Positions 46,853 to 60,134 of a stretch of 64,000 bases of DNA are shown here, piece after piece; within the stretch, counting starts at the first letter, position 1; each line of letters starts with the position of its first letter. Under the pieces are notes generated by a model that did not search any database, had not been told where the DNA came from, and worked only from the letters and a program-made list of their open reading frames with translations. This DNA comes from Cornus controversa (taxonomy: Eukaryota; Streptophyta; Magnoliopsida; Cornales; Cornaceae), in the NCBI GenBank assembly GCA_026545225.1, contig CM048850.1, positions 2,976,001 to 3,040,000 of the forward strand, in the 5' to 3' direction. Position numbers and translations under genes: made by a program.

Positions 46853-47684
46853 AACTGCGATGCCAGAACCACCACCTCCCAGACCTCTGTCTCTCTCTCT
46901 CTAGCTGCGAATCGCTGCTCGTCGCCGCCAGAGCATCACCGCCTACAAGCCAAACCGAGAGGACCCAACAGTCCCCTTTTTGGTTGTCTTCTCCGACCAA
47001 GCCACAGCCGGACAACCCCCTGTCGCCATGAACTTCCATGGCTCCCATCCTCAAGCTCAACCCAATATAACCGAGGAGCACCAGCTGCAACCGAGAAGTC
47101 CTCTAACCGACCCCAGCATCCAAGCTCCAAGGAAACCCACCATGGACCTCCCTCAGTCACCGACAGCCACCAGCCGTGGGCTTCTCTCTCTCTCTCTTAC
47201 CGTCTCGGCTTTCTCTCTCTTTCCCTCTCTACTTTCTCTCTCCAGTTTTCCCTTTCTTCTCTCCTCTTTTCTTTCTTCTTTTTCTCCTTCAGCCGAGACC
47301 ACCATCTCACTTATCTTTTCTTCACTCTTTATACACCACATATTCCTACTACTAATCTCCTCCACATATATATATACATTATTTATATATATATACATAA
47401 TATCACAAAATACATGTATTCACATGTATTTTCCCACACTTACCACTATATATATATATTTATCTCCATATATATATATACACACACACCCTTGCTATGT
47501 AAGAAAGTATATACATATATATTCCCATATATATATATAATCATCTATACCCCCCATCAACATATATATACTTCCATATATATATACATGTATATCCACC
47601 TTTTCCCGAAGTTAATTAATTCGAAAAAAAATTAATCCGGTCCAAAATCGCCCGGAACCGGTCAAAAATATTCCGGTCCTTACA

Positions 47685-50165
47685 ACCTCCCCTCCTTCAA
47701 GGAATTTCGTCCTCGAAATTTACGTAGTCATGGTCTTTCCAAAACTAACCCATACATGACGTTATTCTCGCCAATAATCGTCACCATTTCTTTCCACAAA
47801 CCCTAGGCGCTACACTTGCAACACCTAACTCATACCTCTCAAGTTTTACACAATCAGTGCGTCTCAACTGCTTCCTAGAGTCCACAGTCTCTACCTCAAG
47901 ACCTATTCAGTCCATCTCTATTTCTAGCCTAAGGCAACACCTTTGACTAATCATTCCAATCACTCACAGTGATACGTCCCCTATAATCCGGGATTTATCA
48001 ACACTCAAAGTCATTCTTTTATTATCAAACATGACTTTCAATCTCTGGCATATCATTCCTGGGCTTAGTCCAATATCCTGGGCATCATCACAACACAATC
48101 CACATCAATCCAGTGCACATCACAAGCGCACTCACCAGCAAGGCACATGACAATGTACTCGCCGATAAAAACAACACAACCAGCGTACTTGCCGCAGCAA
48201 GCCGCATAATCCTGCCCAGTCTCAAAGACTACAACCCACTGGAATCCAATGCCAAGTCCAGGATCTCGCATCCCACTGATTTCACAATCTCATTACTCAA
48301 GAGGAGAAACATTTACCCTTTTTCATCCTTCACATCATGGAGCCAGTTGACAATTAGAGAGAATTCCTTTCATATTAGCACTTCACTTTAGACAACCCTT
48401 ACCAATGAAAGTTTGAGGTCACCTACAGTAGCCAAACAGCAGCCATACAGTGGCCGTAGCCCACTGCGTCTACACGTCCACTGCGTCCACCTCTCCCCTT
48501 CACGGCAAGAAATTATCCTCACTTCAGATACCATATGTCAGGATCCTCACCCACTATCAACCCATCCTTCTCTTAGCATCATATCCACACTATGATCCAA
48601 CTGCATCAATCATGCGCATATCACAGCACACCACTGAGGTCAAGGCACATAAGGAGTGCACTTGTCAAAACAAATCATCCAATCCTGCCCATTTTTTGGT
48701 GGACTACATTCCATTGGCATTTAGTGCCAAGATTAGGGTTTTACATGCCCTTAACTTCACAAATCTCATTTCCTAAGGAATGAATCCAATTTACTTACTC
48801 GTCCATTAATCCTAACGGACGTTTCCAGCTTCCCGGGTATTTATCCATTCCTTTCCAGCATCTCCTTTGAGACTCCAAGATCCTGACTGCTTCGTCTAGG
48901 ACCCTACAATTCCAGACTTACTTTCAAAGCCTATCACTACATGTCTATTTCAACATCACCGTCCACTCGGTTTCAAACCTCTACCCAGGTTTACCAATCC
49001 TCAAAACCAGAGCTTCTAGGTGACTACATGTCACTACTAGCCATGCAACGCAAAATGAAACACTAAAGTGCAATGCTCAATTACATGAATCACATATACC
49101 ACATAGCATCTAACACACAACATGATAACCAAATAATCACATGCCATGCATGATATGACATATGATGCATAAATCAAACCCCTAGCCCTCGGGCTAATAC
49201 TAGGAAAATACCCTTGACCATACACGGTCCTGGTACCTCCTCTGCCTGAGCAAGCGTGTAAAACACGGCCCAGTCCCCCTAGTACACACACATACTAGAA
49301 CACAGCATCTAGAGTGGTTCAAACCAACCTACTCCCATCCTCTGTACCCATTGGTAAACACCTACCAATCTGTCCGCTTCTATAGTCTAAGGTAGCAACC
49401 TTGACTATCAATTCCAATCACTTTCAGTGACATATCCCTACTATTGGGAATTCTTTATCTGTCGTCATCCAGACGAAACAACTCAACATCCACAAGAGCC
49501 GGCGTATTGTAAGAGAAGTGCTAATCCAAGAAAAATGTCTGGCCAGGCCACTTTTCCCAGTTAGCCCAACTCCGGCAATATGCCTTCCTTGTATCCCATC
49601 TCAATTCCAACTGCCAACCTCGGCAATACACTTACCAACAACACATCATAAGTCCCTAAGTATTTCTAAGGACTTAAACACTCGCAAACTTCCTTGCGGT
49701 ATCTCTTCATTGCTCACTAATGAGACTTAATCACCAAATCCAAAGGTCTAAACTCAACCAATTCTGGGAGTTATTACCAATCAAAATCTGTTTCACACAC
49801 CAACACTTTGATCTTTCATTAGGATTGCTCAAACCGAGTAAATCATCCCACTATCATTCATAGGTAATTCAAACCTATCATCTAGACAACTATCATCCAT
49901 TGCCGATCTCCAAACCAACACGTGATTTGACCATCCGTCCTTAGGTATTCGAACCAATGACTTTGATACCCTAGGTTTTCAAACCTATTGCCTTAACAGC
50001 AATCTAGAGTTCCTCAACCCTCACCAGTTGCCCCTAGGTATTCCAACCTAGTGCTCTCGTAGCATTCTGGCATTAGGTACATAATCCAACCTTCTCAACC
50101 ATACACATGATACGTCCATCACCCGTCGTCCCTAGGTATTCCAACCTAGAGCTCTGATACCATGC
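47685..50165 (-). mobile_element. Non-coding interior of the young element
   Basis: The minus strand begins with the primer site (50151-50162), then CTAGGT/ACCTAG hairpins (50132-50137 with 50144-50149, and more to the left). It continues with sequence homologous to I1-I3 of the plus-strand array, and ends in a purine tract (about 47686-47705). No protein domain is seen on either strand. It shows what an intact interior of this family looks like. Confidence 0.8.
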
Positions 50166-53100
50166 TGTAACGCCCCGATTCCCCGACTCCCGGGAAACCG
50201 GAGGTTAACCTGTCCATTAATCCCAATGGACCCTTTTCAACCTCTATAAGGTACCATGCTCTGATACCATCCTGTCACGCCCCGATTCCCGAGGCCCGGA
50301 AACCGAGGTGTGAACCTCGTGAGATCACCCTCACGCTTTAACCACCACCTGATCATGCAACCTCAATTTCCTATCATTTTTACGAAAATTGGGCATGACC
50401 CATTCTAAATAATCAGCTCCTGGCATGATACACCTGTTTCACAATTTATATGGACACTTCTGGGCACGTGTCCCCCCAGCATTTATATCTAAACAATAAA
50501 AATGGACACTTCTGGGCCCGTGTCCCCCCAATATTTCTACAACATGCATAATACAATCATAAATACATGTCTCAGTCCTTGAATGTCCGTATTAAATACA
50601 TACATCACATGAATAAAATACAACTGAAGGAACTGAATCTATACAAACGCTTTATACATTTAATCCAAATGTAAAGCATCTACCTATCCACTATCCTGGA
50701 CATACATTAGATTCTAAAGAATCTACTTACTACCTCTGCAACCGGTGCTGTCAGTCCCCTAACTAACTCCGCACTCAGCAATACCTGCAAAACCTGGGAG
50801 GGGGTGAGCTCAAAGGCTCAACAAGGTATGTAGAACCATTCTATCACCGCTGCAGCAGGTCGATCCTCACATATTCTCAAAAATATACATGCACTTAAAT
50901 ATATCACAACATTTAAGACCATGCTCTACCTAGCATGCATGAACCAATGATGTACATGGTTACTCTAGCACATATGAACGTACAAAATCTACAACACATG
51001 ATTTTAGAAATCATTCTCAACATGCTTGAAAGCAGTAAACATTAGGCATCAATATGTATATAGAACATATATATCAACACATTTACATAAACGACGTAAA
51101 TCAACTATCACATCTCCTACTCATCAAGTAGCACATCTCAAATGCAATAAAGATGCATTTAAACCATATAACGTACTCAAAAGCAATAGACATCCAACAT
51201 ATATCGTGTTCTGTCACAAACAACGTATATATATATATAAGAAAGCGTTTAACACATAGCATGCTTCACAATCGATAATGCAAGCAAGTTCACACACTTG
51301 TCTCACTCTCTCTCTCGGGTCCCACCCGACACCCTAACATGATTCTTAACCAACCATGTGACCGAGACACTTCTCACACAATTGCGGAATCTATCACCGA
51401 GTATTCTCTACTCCGAGGTGAATGAACCGCTACAGAATCCGCCACCGAGTATTCTCTACTCCGAGGTGACCGGACTGTTTCAAAATCTATCACCGAGTAT
51501 TCTCTACTCCGAGGTGATTAGATCATTTTCGAATTCGTCACCGAGTATTCTCTACTCCGAGGTGATCGAACCATCACCGAGTATGCTCTACTCCGAGGTG
51601 ATTAGATACATTTTAGAATTTTGGCACCGAGTATTCTCTACTCCAAGGTGACTCAACCACTCCAACGCCCTCACCGAGTATTGACCTACTCTAGGCAATT
51701 CAACCACTCTTCCCCATCTCCTCACAACGGGCCCATATATGCATTTCAAACATATAATGATCAAGCATCTAAGAGTCATGCTAAACAATGCATAATTAAG
51801 TTATGAAAACACTAAGCATGCATTTCACCTCCACAAAGCCACATATATATTCACCTATACATGTAAAATCTAGCATACAGTTCACATATGCTCATAAACC
51901 TCACTTAGGCACATTTTTGTCATGCTTCACCCATGCATATATTTTCTATATACAGATAGCATGCATTTCCTTCACGTAAACCCACATGTAATCACGTACA
52001 CATCAAATCATGCATATAAATCACATATGCACACATACTAGCATAAGTATTATCATGCTTCACTCAATGCATGTATTTACTACAAGTAATTACATACATT
52101 CCACTCACAATATATATAAACACAGATATATTACGTCACCCACATATGTGATAAGAACATATAGAACACCTAGCATATCATAGTCATGCTTTGCAAATGC
52201 CCGCTAAAAGCTACATTCATACTTAGCATGCATTTCTACCACTGCAACCATATATATATTCACATATATATAAATAACATCATGCATAAGAATCACATAT
52301 GCATACAAGACAACACGTAGCTAAACAGATATTATTAGCATACTTTTTATAGACTTTAATCTATACATACATGCATATCACAATGCAAACAGGCGATAAA
52401 TCTAACATGTTACCACTTCCCAAACCCGCACATACATATGTATACACACACACATATGTATATCCTCTCACATTCCATGTATGCACAACATTCCCTATAC
52501 ACATATATATATAAGCGCCTACATATATATGTATATACACATACCACATATGATTAAATTGAAACATATGTAAATTACTCGACATACATAAAATATCTGT
52601 ATGAGATAGAGGCAAGAATCAACTTGCCTTAGGTCCAGCTTTCGCCAAGTCCGCGCTTGCAAAGCGGTCCATGCCAAGCCCGGTCCAGTCCGGTCCCGTG
52701 CTAAAGTCCATGCAATCCATCCACCAAACCATTTTTCTCTTTGACCAACCAACCACGACCCAGCAACCTATCTCAGCCGAGCCAAACACTAGTCAAACGT
52801 CACCAAACACCATCGAAGCTGACCACCAAAACAGGCCGTCCAATAGCCATGAGAATGCCACCATTTGCCACCTCAAGTCACTATTATCTGAACCAAATGG
52901 AACCCACAAAATAGCCGCTACCAAACCCAATAGCGAGCACCCCAAACAGTCCACAAATCAGCCCAGAAAAATGGTGATTAACGGTGCACCAAACAACCCC
53001 TAACCGTGCCACCCTCCACGGCTGAACCACCCGCCAACACCACCTGTTTTGGCCACCCTCAACTACCAAACACCAAAACCAGTCGCAACCCACCATCAAG

Positions 53101-54118
53101 GTTGGAACAACCCTCTCCCAAGGCCACAAAATCGAACACTACCAGCTGAGAAACCTGTCATAGCCACAGTTGAGAAGACCCAATGCCGAGCACCCACACA
53201 GCTCATTCTTTCGGTCGACCGAAGAATGGTTTCGGTCGGCCGAAATGACACATTCGGTCGACTGACCAAATCCACCAGTCGTCCGAAACTGCGATGCCAG
53301 AACCACCACCTCCCAGACCTCTGTCTCTCTCTCTCTAGCTGCGAATCGCTGCTCGTCGCCGCCAGAGCATCACCGCCTACAAGCCAAACCGAGAGGACCC
53401 AACAGTCCCCTTTTTGGTTGTCTTCTCCGACCAAGCCACAGCCGGACAACCCCCTGTCGCCATGAACTTCCATGGCTCCCATCCTCAAGCTCAACCCAAT
53501 ATAACCGAGGAGCACCAGCTGCAACCGAGAAGTCCTCTAACCGACCCCAGCATCCAAGCTCCAAGGAAACCCACCATGGACCTCCCTCAGTCACCGACAG
53601 CCACCAGCCGTGGGCTTCTCTCTCTCTCTCTTACCGTCTCGGCTTTCTCTCTCTTTCCCTCTCTACTTTCTCTCTCCAGTTTTCCCTTTCTTCTCTCCTC
53701 TTTTCTTTCTTCTTTTTCTCCTTCAGCCGAGACCACCATCTCACTTATCTTTTCTTCACTCTTTATACACCACATATTCCTACTACTAATCTCCTCCACA
53801 TATATATATACATTATTTATATATATATACATAATATCACAAAATACATGTATTCACATGTATTTTCCCACACTTACCACTATATATATATATTTATCTC
53901 CATATATATATATACACACACACCCTTGCTATGTAAGAAAGTATATACATATATATTCCCATATATATATATAATCATCTATACCCCCCATCAACATATA
54001 TATACTTCCATATATATATACATGTATATCCACCTTTTCCCGAAGTTAATTAATTCGAAAAAAAATTAATCCGGTCCAAAATCGCCCGGAACCGGTCAAA
54101 AATATTCCGGTCCTTACA
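50166..54118 (-). repeat. 5' LTR of the young element (3953 bp)
   Basis: Copy of 43732-47684 at a constant offset of 6434 bases. Internal primer-site copy at 50258-50269; hairpin array at 51392-51706; TCGGTCGACCGA palindromes at 53207-53286. It directly adjoins the working primer site at 50151-50162. Confidence 0.9.
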
Positions 54119-56035
54119 CCTAAGGTCTGGAGGTTTATGTGGATGACGAAATTCTTCATTTTTCAAGAAAATACATGGCTGATTGGCCATGTTTTCTCCA
54201 TCAAAATCCTTACTTGGGTCTTCTTCTAGAATTGGAAGAAAGTAACTTTTCTAATTAATTAAATCAACCAATTGGCATCTGTCCTGGGCTGGCTGATTAA
54301 TTCTTTTTCTTTCATTTACCACTGGCGGCTGATTAGCCGCTGGTGGCTGATTATTTCTCTTTTGCCTTTTTCCTCTTATCTTAATCCTATTTAGCTTCTA
54401 TCTCCTCATTTGTTCCTTTCTTTTCTTGAACTTAGATTGAGAAAGACGAGATAAGAAAAATCTTTCAGCCAATGATTGTTCTGGTTGAGGCACTTGCAGC
54501 TAAGCAGGTTCTTGAGTTTGCTGAAGAAATTCTTTACTGGCCGAGAAACCTCCTTATCTGTCATAGAGGCTGATCGATTATCGAAGATTTGAACATTAGA
54601 TTAGCAGATCTGCTCGGCCTTTAATAGGTTATCCTCTGTAGAAAAAGGTTTTGTAACCTTTAGGATACTCATCCTCATTCATAACATCGGAACCATAAAT
54701 TGATCGGCTAACCCTTTTGACGGTCGGATCACATTCTTGATTATCTGAATCAGCCAACTGGCCTTTATCCTGGGTTAGCTGATTAATTCTTCTTTTTTAT
54801 TTACCACTGACAGTCGATTAGCCGACGGTGGTTGATAATTCTGAGACCAATCTTCTGGTTGATTGGCAGTTGGCTGCCCCCCGAGTGTCGGAGGTGGTGG
54901 ACTATAATCAAATCAACCTTGAGGTTGATCTGCCACTAGTGACTGATTAGCTACTGGTGGCTGACTATAAGTAGGCAAACCATATGGCTGATTGCCCATC
55001 AGTCGCCCCTCGCACATCACAAGCTGATGATTTATGACAAATGATGGGTTTGGGTGTCTCCACCAAACATGGTTTCCCTTTGGATTTGGAGGTTCTCTAG
55101 AAGGAAGAAATCATGGGGCTTCATGCGAAGTTAGTGGATGAACACATGGCTGATATAGTGGCTACTTTAGTAGCTGCTGTACTATAGATGGCTACTGGTT
55201 TGTTGCAGTGGTTGGTTGTGGTTGATTTCCCATTAGCGACTAATGCACCGCCGGTAATAGTTGTTGTTGGTATATAGAAGTATTTAGTTGTGGCTGAACT
55301 TTTGACCAAATCGATGGAAAGTTTTTTGGAAAGCTTGCTGACTGATTTGGCTGATCATGATCATACCACCTTGGTGGCTGATGATTCTCAGCTGCCCCCC
55401 AATTGTTGATACAATCGGTACATCTGACCTTCTTCCTATATTACCATTGCCCCCCTCCCCCGGGTTAATTACACCTAAGGGATCATTAAGAGGAATTACC
55501 TGTTGTCGTGGATTCGAATGATCATGTAGTCGTCTATTCGCAGCCTCAATCAGTGGCTGATTTTTCACTCCAACTGGTTGAAAGCTGCTCAATGGTAGAC
55601 TGATGTGTGTAGAAGGTTGAGGCGAAGGTAGGATTAGACCTTTTCTATTTTAACTGATCAGCCTATCGGGTATTCAGCTGATAAGCCGAACCTTGCACAC
55701 TAGAATTTTGATTGATCAGCCTGTTCTTAATGACTAATTGTTTTATCGAAGTATGAATCTCTTCAACACGATCTTGAGTAGCGTTCCACTGGATTATCCT
55801 CTCGTCCAGTTAACAAAGGCTGGTATGAAGCTCGCCGATTTGGATGCGCATTGTATGTACATCATCTATTACAGCTGACAGATCTGCTGGACAAGTTGTG
55901 GAGCCTCCTACATGCTGAGAGATTTCCTCTTCTTCAGTATCATCGTTAGGGGCTGAGTTCTTCGTAGACCTTAGCTTAGGTGGCATATTCTCAATTCTTT
56001 AGCACTTTTCCAGTCCCACCGGGCGTGCCAAAATA
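54119..56035 (-). pseudogene. gag-region remains of the Tat-like element
   Basis: On the minus strand an ATG at 55986 opens MPPKLRSTKNSAPNDDTEEEE, followed by QIGELHTSL. Further on is a long Q/P/N-rich stretch in which GCTGATTAGCC-like words on the plus strand recur roughly every 30-100 bases. This style is seen in the low-complexity part of Tat/Ogre gag ORFs. Broken fossil. It continues on the other side of the young insertion. Confidence 0.5.
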
Positions 56036-57025
56036 TGTTCGGTCTTAATTAATCAGCCAAGCAGACCGATTAACTATCAGTGTTTGTGGGTGTGCCAGAG
56101 CCGTAATATCAGCTCAATGTAAACAATTTGTCGAACACAAGTATCTCCTTTGGAGGTCGTGTTGGATCAGGCAATTGGCTAGGGAGAGAGAATATGAAAC
56201 TCCCTATTGAGTTCTTTCTTGCCTCAATTAAAAGGACTTTTAACTGTGCGCAAAGAATTGCGAGACTAAATCGTAACAAGGAGGGAGGTAGAAGGAGAGA
56301 GATAGAAATTGAGGGGGATGTAGACAGATGGGCTGATTAGAGGAGGCTAAGAGCAAGAAAATTGAGGGAGATGTAGATCGAGTAAGAGTCAGAATAATAT
56401 TATGAGAGAATATTGAGAGAGATAGATTGCACGTGATGCAACTATTTTGTTGTGGTTGTGAGAACCCTTAATACAGAGTTCTTTGCATTTATTTATAGAA
56501 AAAGTTTACATCACTGTATATCCAAACCCTAAGTTACAAGATAATAATGAAATAAAAGAAATATAAAAAGAAAATAAAACAAAATATATCCTAATGCACC
56601 GTGTCTTCAAATCCCCTTAATATAACTCATTTCATGTCAGCCTTTCTAGAGTCCAAGTTCTAATCAACTTTATCCTCAATGCCGCCTTCATTTGTACAGA
56701 GTCTATGATTTACCAAAGTCTTCGAATGTAGCCCAAATTCATAGGAGTCATTGTACAATACCAACTAATCCATGTATATACACATACCATGTTATACATA
56801 TATTCTGTTTTGTATGAGACTTAGCTAGAGTTCAAAGTGTGAATGACTCTATCCACTATGCTCCTATAAAATCCAAGTCGTACTTGGACTTATGCACTGA
56901 GTCAGCTTTTCCTATATCAACCTATTGTTTGCAGCTGTCAGTCTTCACAGAGTCCAAAATTTAGCAAATACATTCCCAATAATGTAGCATACCCTTGTAA
57001 GAGCTCATTTTCAATGTAACAATAT

Positions 57026-57067
<42 letters not shown>

Positions 57068-57293
57068 GAGTCCACGCATATCAAAAGTCAATGATGAAGC
57101 TTCAAGTGTCCAAAACATCTATGATTCTACTTCTATCAGCCTTGAGACTCATCGTTTCTATGAACTCTTGATATAGTCCAATTCTACTAATATCTCTTAA
57201 TTAATCTATTTCTCTTTCCATGTATGTACTGATTTCTTATATATATCAACACCAAATGACAGCCATGTGTCACACCACTTTTGGGTGTTAACA
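56036..57293 (-). repeat. 5' LTR of the Tat-like element
   Basis: On the minus strand it begins TGTTAACACCC and ends GACCGAACA next to the primer site. It includes a pure (AT)n run at about 57024-57062 and a GA-rich segment at 56280-56430 in the transcribed part. Confidence 0.65.
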
Positions 57294-57301
57294 CAATATA
57301 T

Positions 57302-57349
<48 letters not shown>

Positions 57350-58340
57350 TATGAACAATGAAAGAGTCTTGTCCTATCAAAACTAACTTGGTTTTAGGTG
57401 ACGTGGACTAATAAAAGTGTGACACATTTAAAAGTTTTTAAAAAGTTGAGTTAATTTATAAAACCCCCAATAATATAAATTTTAATCAAATAACTCTCTT
57501 ATACTGCTTAAACCCTATTTAAATCCTACGACATTTTCAAATTTTAATTAATGTACCTTCAATCTATTAAATTATCATCAAAAGATACAACAAAGACCAT
57601 GTGAGTGACTTGAGCAATATTATAACTTCTATATGACCAAAATACCCGTTAGAATGATAGAAACACCCTTCACTCCTTACATGACCCAAATCAATGTTAT
57701 TTACTGTCTAATTCGACCTTAATATCCAATTCGTCATCTTTGTCGCACAATATAACCACTGTGCAGATGCAAATTCGATATAAATGCACAAACATAACAG
57801 AAATCCCCACCTACACATTCACATACAAAGAGAGTTTTAGAGAAAAAAATATGGATTTGTCTTTCCGGCCAAGACCAGTCTCTCCGACGGTGTCCACACA
57901 AACAAGTTGACAAAAGAATGAGAAACCCAGAAAGGATCTGCCGTGAAACAAGCTAAAAAAATGAGAAGAAAATAATAATAAAAAGTGAAAAAAAAAATGA
58001 AGGAAAACAGTGAACAATCATATTCCAGATCCATAAACTTTAAAGGAACATATCATATTCTGTAGATTTAGAGAACAATCATATCACATATCAATCAGAA
58101 GACTAAACCTTCCAAAGTACTTAACTTGGGAAAAAAAAATTCCAAGTACTTGCAAGAATAAAACCAGAAAAAGGAAGACTGTAAAATTAAGATTCAAAGA
58201 ACAGGGATAGATAAACCATATACATTTTAGAGACAATATAACACGTTTTATGACTAGATACACTAGGCAAGTTTCAAATGAAGTTCAGTTCCAGTCAAAT
58301 TACCTCAAACCAAACAAATAATTTAGCAAAAAACCATTTC
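57294..58340. other. AT-rich intergenic DNA with microsatellite
   Basis: It begins with a (TA)n/(CA)n microsatellite (about 57296-57352) next to the old LTR boundary. A TATAAAT box near 57779 is followed 70 bases later by ATGGATTTGTC (57851), a short plus-strand open stretch of 19 codons. Also visible is a minus-strand splice-acceptor-like TTTTTTTAG near 57953. I see no recognisable gene, RNA or transposon in the rest. Confidence 0.5.
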
Positions 58341-58530
58341 AATTAACGGGGTTCTGCCGCCGGCGACGATTCGTTGTCGGCGTACCAAGTTCTAGAGCAA
58401 TATGAATTTGATAACCCATATGACTGCTCTGTTTTTGATAACCCATGGCTGAAGAAGATGATTGAAAAATTGGGCGGGATTGAGATGAATTTAGTTTGGA
58501 TGGGATGGAGATTAATACTGTATATGTAAT
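58340..58530. other. Possible exon of an unrecognised gene
   Basis: Two readings compete. On the minus strand, an ATG at 58446 in good context (GCCATGGG) opens MGYQKQSSHMGYQIHIALEL and reaches a GTTAAT donor-like site near 58353. An acceptor-like site near 57953 could start a second exon reading FVNLFVWTPSERLVLAGKTN. On the plus strand, 58348-58527 is open and reads GDDSLSAYQVLEQYEFDNPY then WLKKMIEKLGGIEM to a stop. I recognise neither protein, and only one can be real, if any. Confidence 0.2.
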
Positions 58531-58687
58531 GGTTGATGCATATGTATTTCTTGTTTACTTCAGTAAATGGACAGTAAAGTAGATTAGGCTTTGTAAAGAT
58601 AATAAATGACGTAACTCATTCAGCACCAAATATAGTGCACCGACTGGAACAGGATTAGATCCTTACAGGAGAGGATTTTGATCCTAG

Positions 58688-58840
58688 TTTAAATGGGTTT
58701 TTTTTTTTTTTTTTTGCCAAGGCCCACACACCCCCATTTGATCCTATAGTGAGTTAACTTGACACCTCAGTTTAAATGTTTTTTTTTTTTTTTAGCCAAG
58801 ACCCACACACCACATTTGCTCCTATGTGACTTAACTTTCT
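58688..58840. repeat. Imperfect tandem duplication around poly-T
   Basis: A segment of about 85 bases with AAATG, a run of 16-20 T, GCCAAGGCCCACACACC, ATTTGATCCTAT and GTTAACTT occurs twice in a row (58688 and 58775 onward) with scattered differences. The poly-T run could be the A-tail of a reverse-strand retroposed copy. Confidence 0.6.
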
Positions 58841-59771
58841 TACCTTTCCACTTTGGGGGAGGGAGGCAGAAGAGAATCAGAGATAGCATTGAATTGCAAC
58901 ACTTGATAGTCATAACTCATAACCAACTTTTTAAAATTCCTTGAGTTTTAAATCAAAGTTCATAGTTACCGTTACCCACACTTAAAAACAAAAAACACTC
59001 CTTCGGCTCACCTTTCACAACCCTGGACCTCCCCATAAGCTCTCAAGAACACTCCCAAAACTCTGCAACCCCTCGACTCAAGAAGAAAGTAAGGAAGGAG
59101 AGAAGAAAAGAAGAGAGAGGGTGTGTTAAAAAGGAATTCCACTCAATTCTCTCATACTTTTCCTTTCTTTCATTATAAAGTGAATCTCATTGCATTTATT
59201 TATACCACTACATCCATCTAACCCTTTTCTTTCTCAAAGCTTTTGGGTTTAATAATTTAGATATAAGCCTAGAAGAGTCTCAATTTCATAGTACATTCAG
59301 TGTTCAAGTCCATACCAAGAATGTGTCGTCACTTGGTGACCAAATGAATTACAATTTGTCCATCTATACGAGTTGTTCTTGGATATCAAATACAGTATCT
59401 CCAAAGAAAATCTGGTTGTGAATCATCCTAAATTGACGGCTTAATTGGTCTTTGAAAATCTAAGTTTGATTGGTCATAGAAGATGTGAGTGATGTCTGTC
59501 TGTTGTGTGCGATTCCAGAAGTATATATTATTATTAATATGCAAATTTGGATTGAGCTTCCTTCCATTTTTTAAGTCTAGTGTGTACCAATTGATATCAG
59601 AACCAAACTCCAATTATGACAATCCAACCCCAACCCCATTAATTGGGCTGGTCTGATTTCATGACCGAGCAAGGAGGGAGGGTTATCATCGTAAATAGAC
59701 CAAGAAAGAGGCCTTTTTTTTTTTTTTTTTTCATTAAGGAATTCAACAATTGATTAGGTCCAATTCTCTTA
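58841..59771. other. Intergenic DNA, no gene seen
   Basis: It contains a GA-rich block (59083-59125), a TATAAAG word near 59175, a degenerate TTGATATCAGAACC (59590) reminiscent of a decayed primer site, and a poly-T run (59717-59731). An old LTR fragment is possible but I could not define its ends. Confidence 0.4.
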
Positions 59772-60134
59772 TGCTACGTTTGCAACAATAAAATGGAATG
59801 AGCATTCCATTAAAGTGAGAATTGAATAAGAATGAGAATAAAATGATCATTCTCATTCTATTATTTGGTTTTAAACATAAAATAATGCAGAAATAGAATG
59901 ATGATTACATTATTTTTGGTAACTAAATTTTTTTTTTTAATGTTTATTGGGAATGAAAAGGTCATTCCATAGATTGAGTAGTGAAATGAATTTTTATTCT
60001 TTTTCATTCCAAAGGAATGACGCGAAATGGTTATTCCCACTTTCATTTTTCTTACCAAACAAAGGAATGGATCAAAAAAAGTAATATTGACATTTCATTC
60101 CATTCCATTCTATTGTTACGTACCAAACCTAGCA
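59772..60134. mobile_element. MITE (363 bp) with TTA duplication
   Basis: Terminal inverted repeats TGCTACGTTTG..AACAATAAAATGG and its diverged complement ending CCAAACCTAGCA, flanked by TTA (59769-59771 and 60135-60137). The three-base TTA duplication points to the PIF/Harbinger superfamily. The interior is AT-rich and full of GGAATG/CATTCC words, so much of it can fold back. No coding capacity. It lies about 360 bp beyond the NADK1 stop codon, possibly close to its 3' UTR. Confidence 0.7.

Larger units (their letters stand above)
43732..47684 (-). repeat. 3' LTR of the young element (3953 bp)
   Basis: From the LTR start at 47684 leftward: a TATA-rich zone (47340-47600), a GA-rich zone (47170-47300), TCGGTCGACCGA palindromes (46773-46852), C-rich low-complexity sequence, a type 1 hairpin array (44958-45272), GGACAC/GTGTCC hairpins (44018-44091), and a 107-bp end segment that contains its own primer-site copy (43824-43835). 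Open frames at 46237-47540 are low-complexity CT and TA repeats, not convincing genes. Confidence 0.9.
43732..54118 (-). mobile_element. Young, whole, non-coding LTR element (10.4 kb) with TSD CCTAA
   Basis: The ends are TGTAACGCC (43732) and GTCCTTACA (54118), with perfect CCTAA duplications (43727-43731, 54119-54123). The two LTRs (43732-47684 and 50166-54118, 3953 bp each) show no difference wherever I compared them, so insertion was very recent. The 2481-bp interior (47685-50165) has a polypurine tract at its left end and the primer site TGGTATCAGAGC (minus strand, 50151-50162) at its right end, but no gag or pol. It looks structurally complete as a non-autonomous element; who supplies its proteins is unknown. 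It sits in the Tat-like element. Confidence 0.93.
42966..57293 (-). mobile_element. Tat/Ogre-like element (5' LTR plus broken interior), interrupted
   Basis: The 5' LTR is at 56036-57293 (minus-strand start TGTTAACACCC). Beside it is TGGCACGCCCGGTGGGAC (56013-56030), in the usual position and style of a Tat/Ogre-class primer site; I did not identify the tRNA. A gag-like start MPPKLRSTK opens at 55986. The interior continues to 54119 and resumes at 42966-43731, left of the young element inserted at 43732-54118. The far end is not in the window. Much of the interior is Q/P/N-rich coding-like repeat. Broken and old. Confidence 0.65.

Noticed and set aside
46980-47540. 186-codon open frame on the plus strand (and its copy at 53414-53974)
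   Set aside because: It runs through CT-rich and TATA-rich low-complexity LTR sequence; the product is mostly S/L/F then Y/I/H runs, without domains, and it is antisense to the LTR.
57811-58034. Two overlapping minus-strand open frames of 65-68 codons rich in F and L
   Set aside because: The N-terminal halves are poly-pyrimidine readings (FFFHFLLLF); only the region after the acceptor-like site near 57953 was kept as a weak exon candidate.
59580-59610. TTGATATCAGAACC as a primer site marking an old LTR
   Set aside because: Too degenerate, and no matching LTR start or purine tract could be located.
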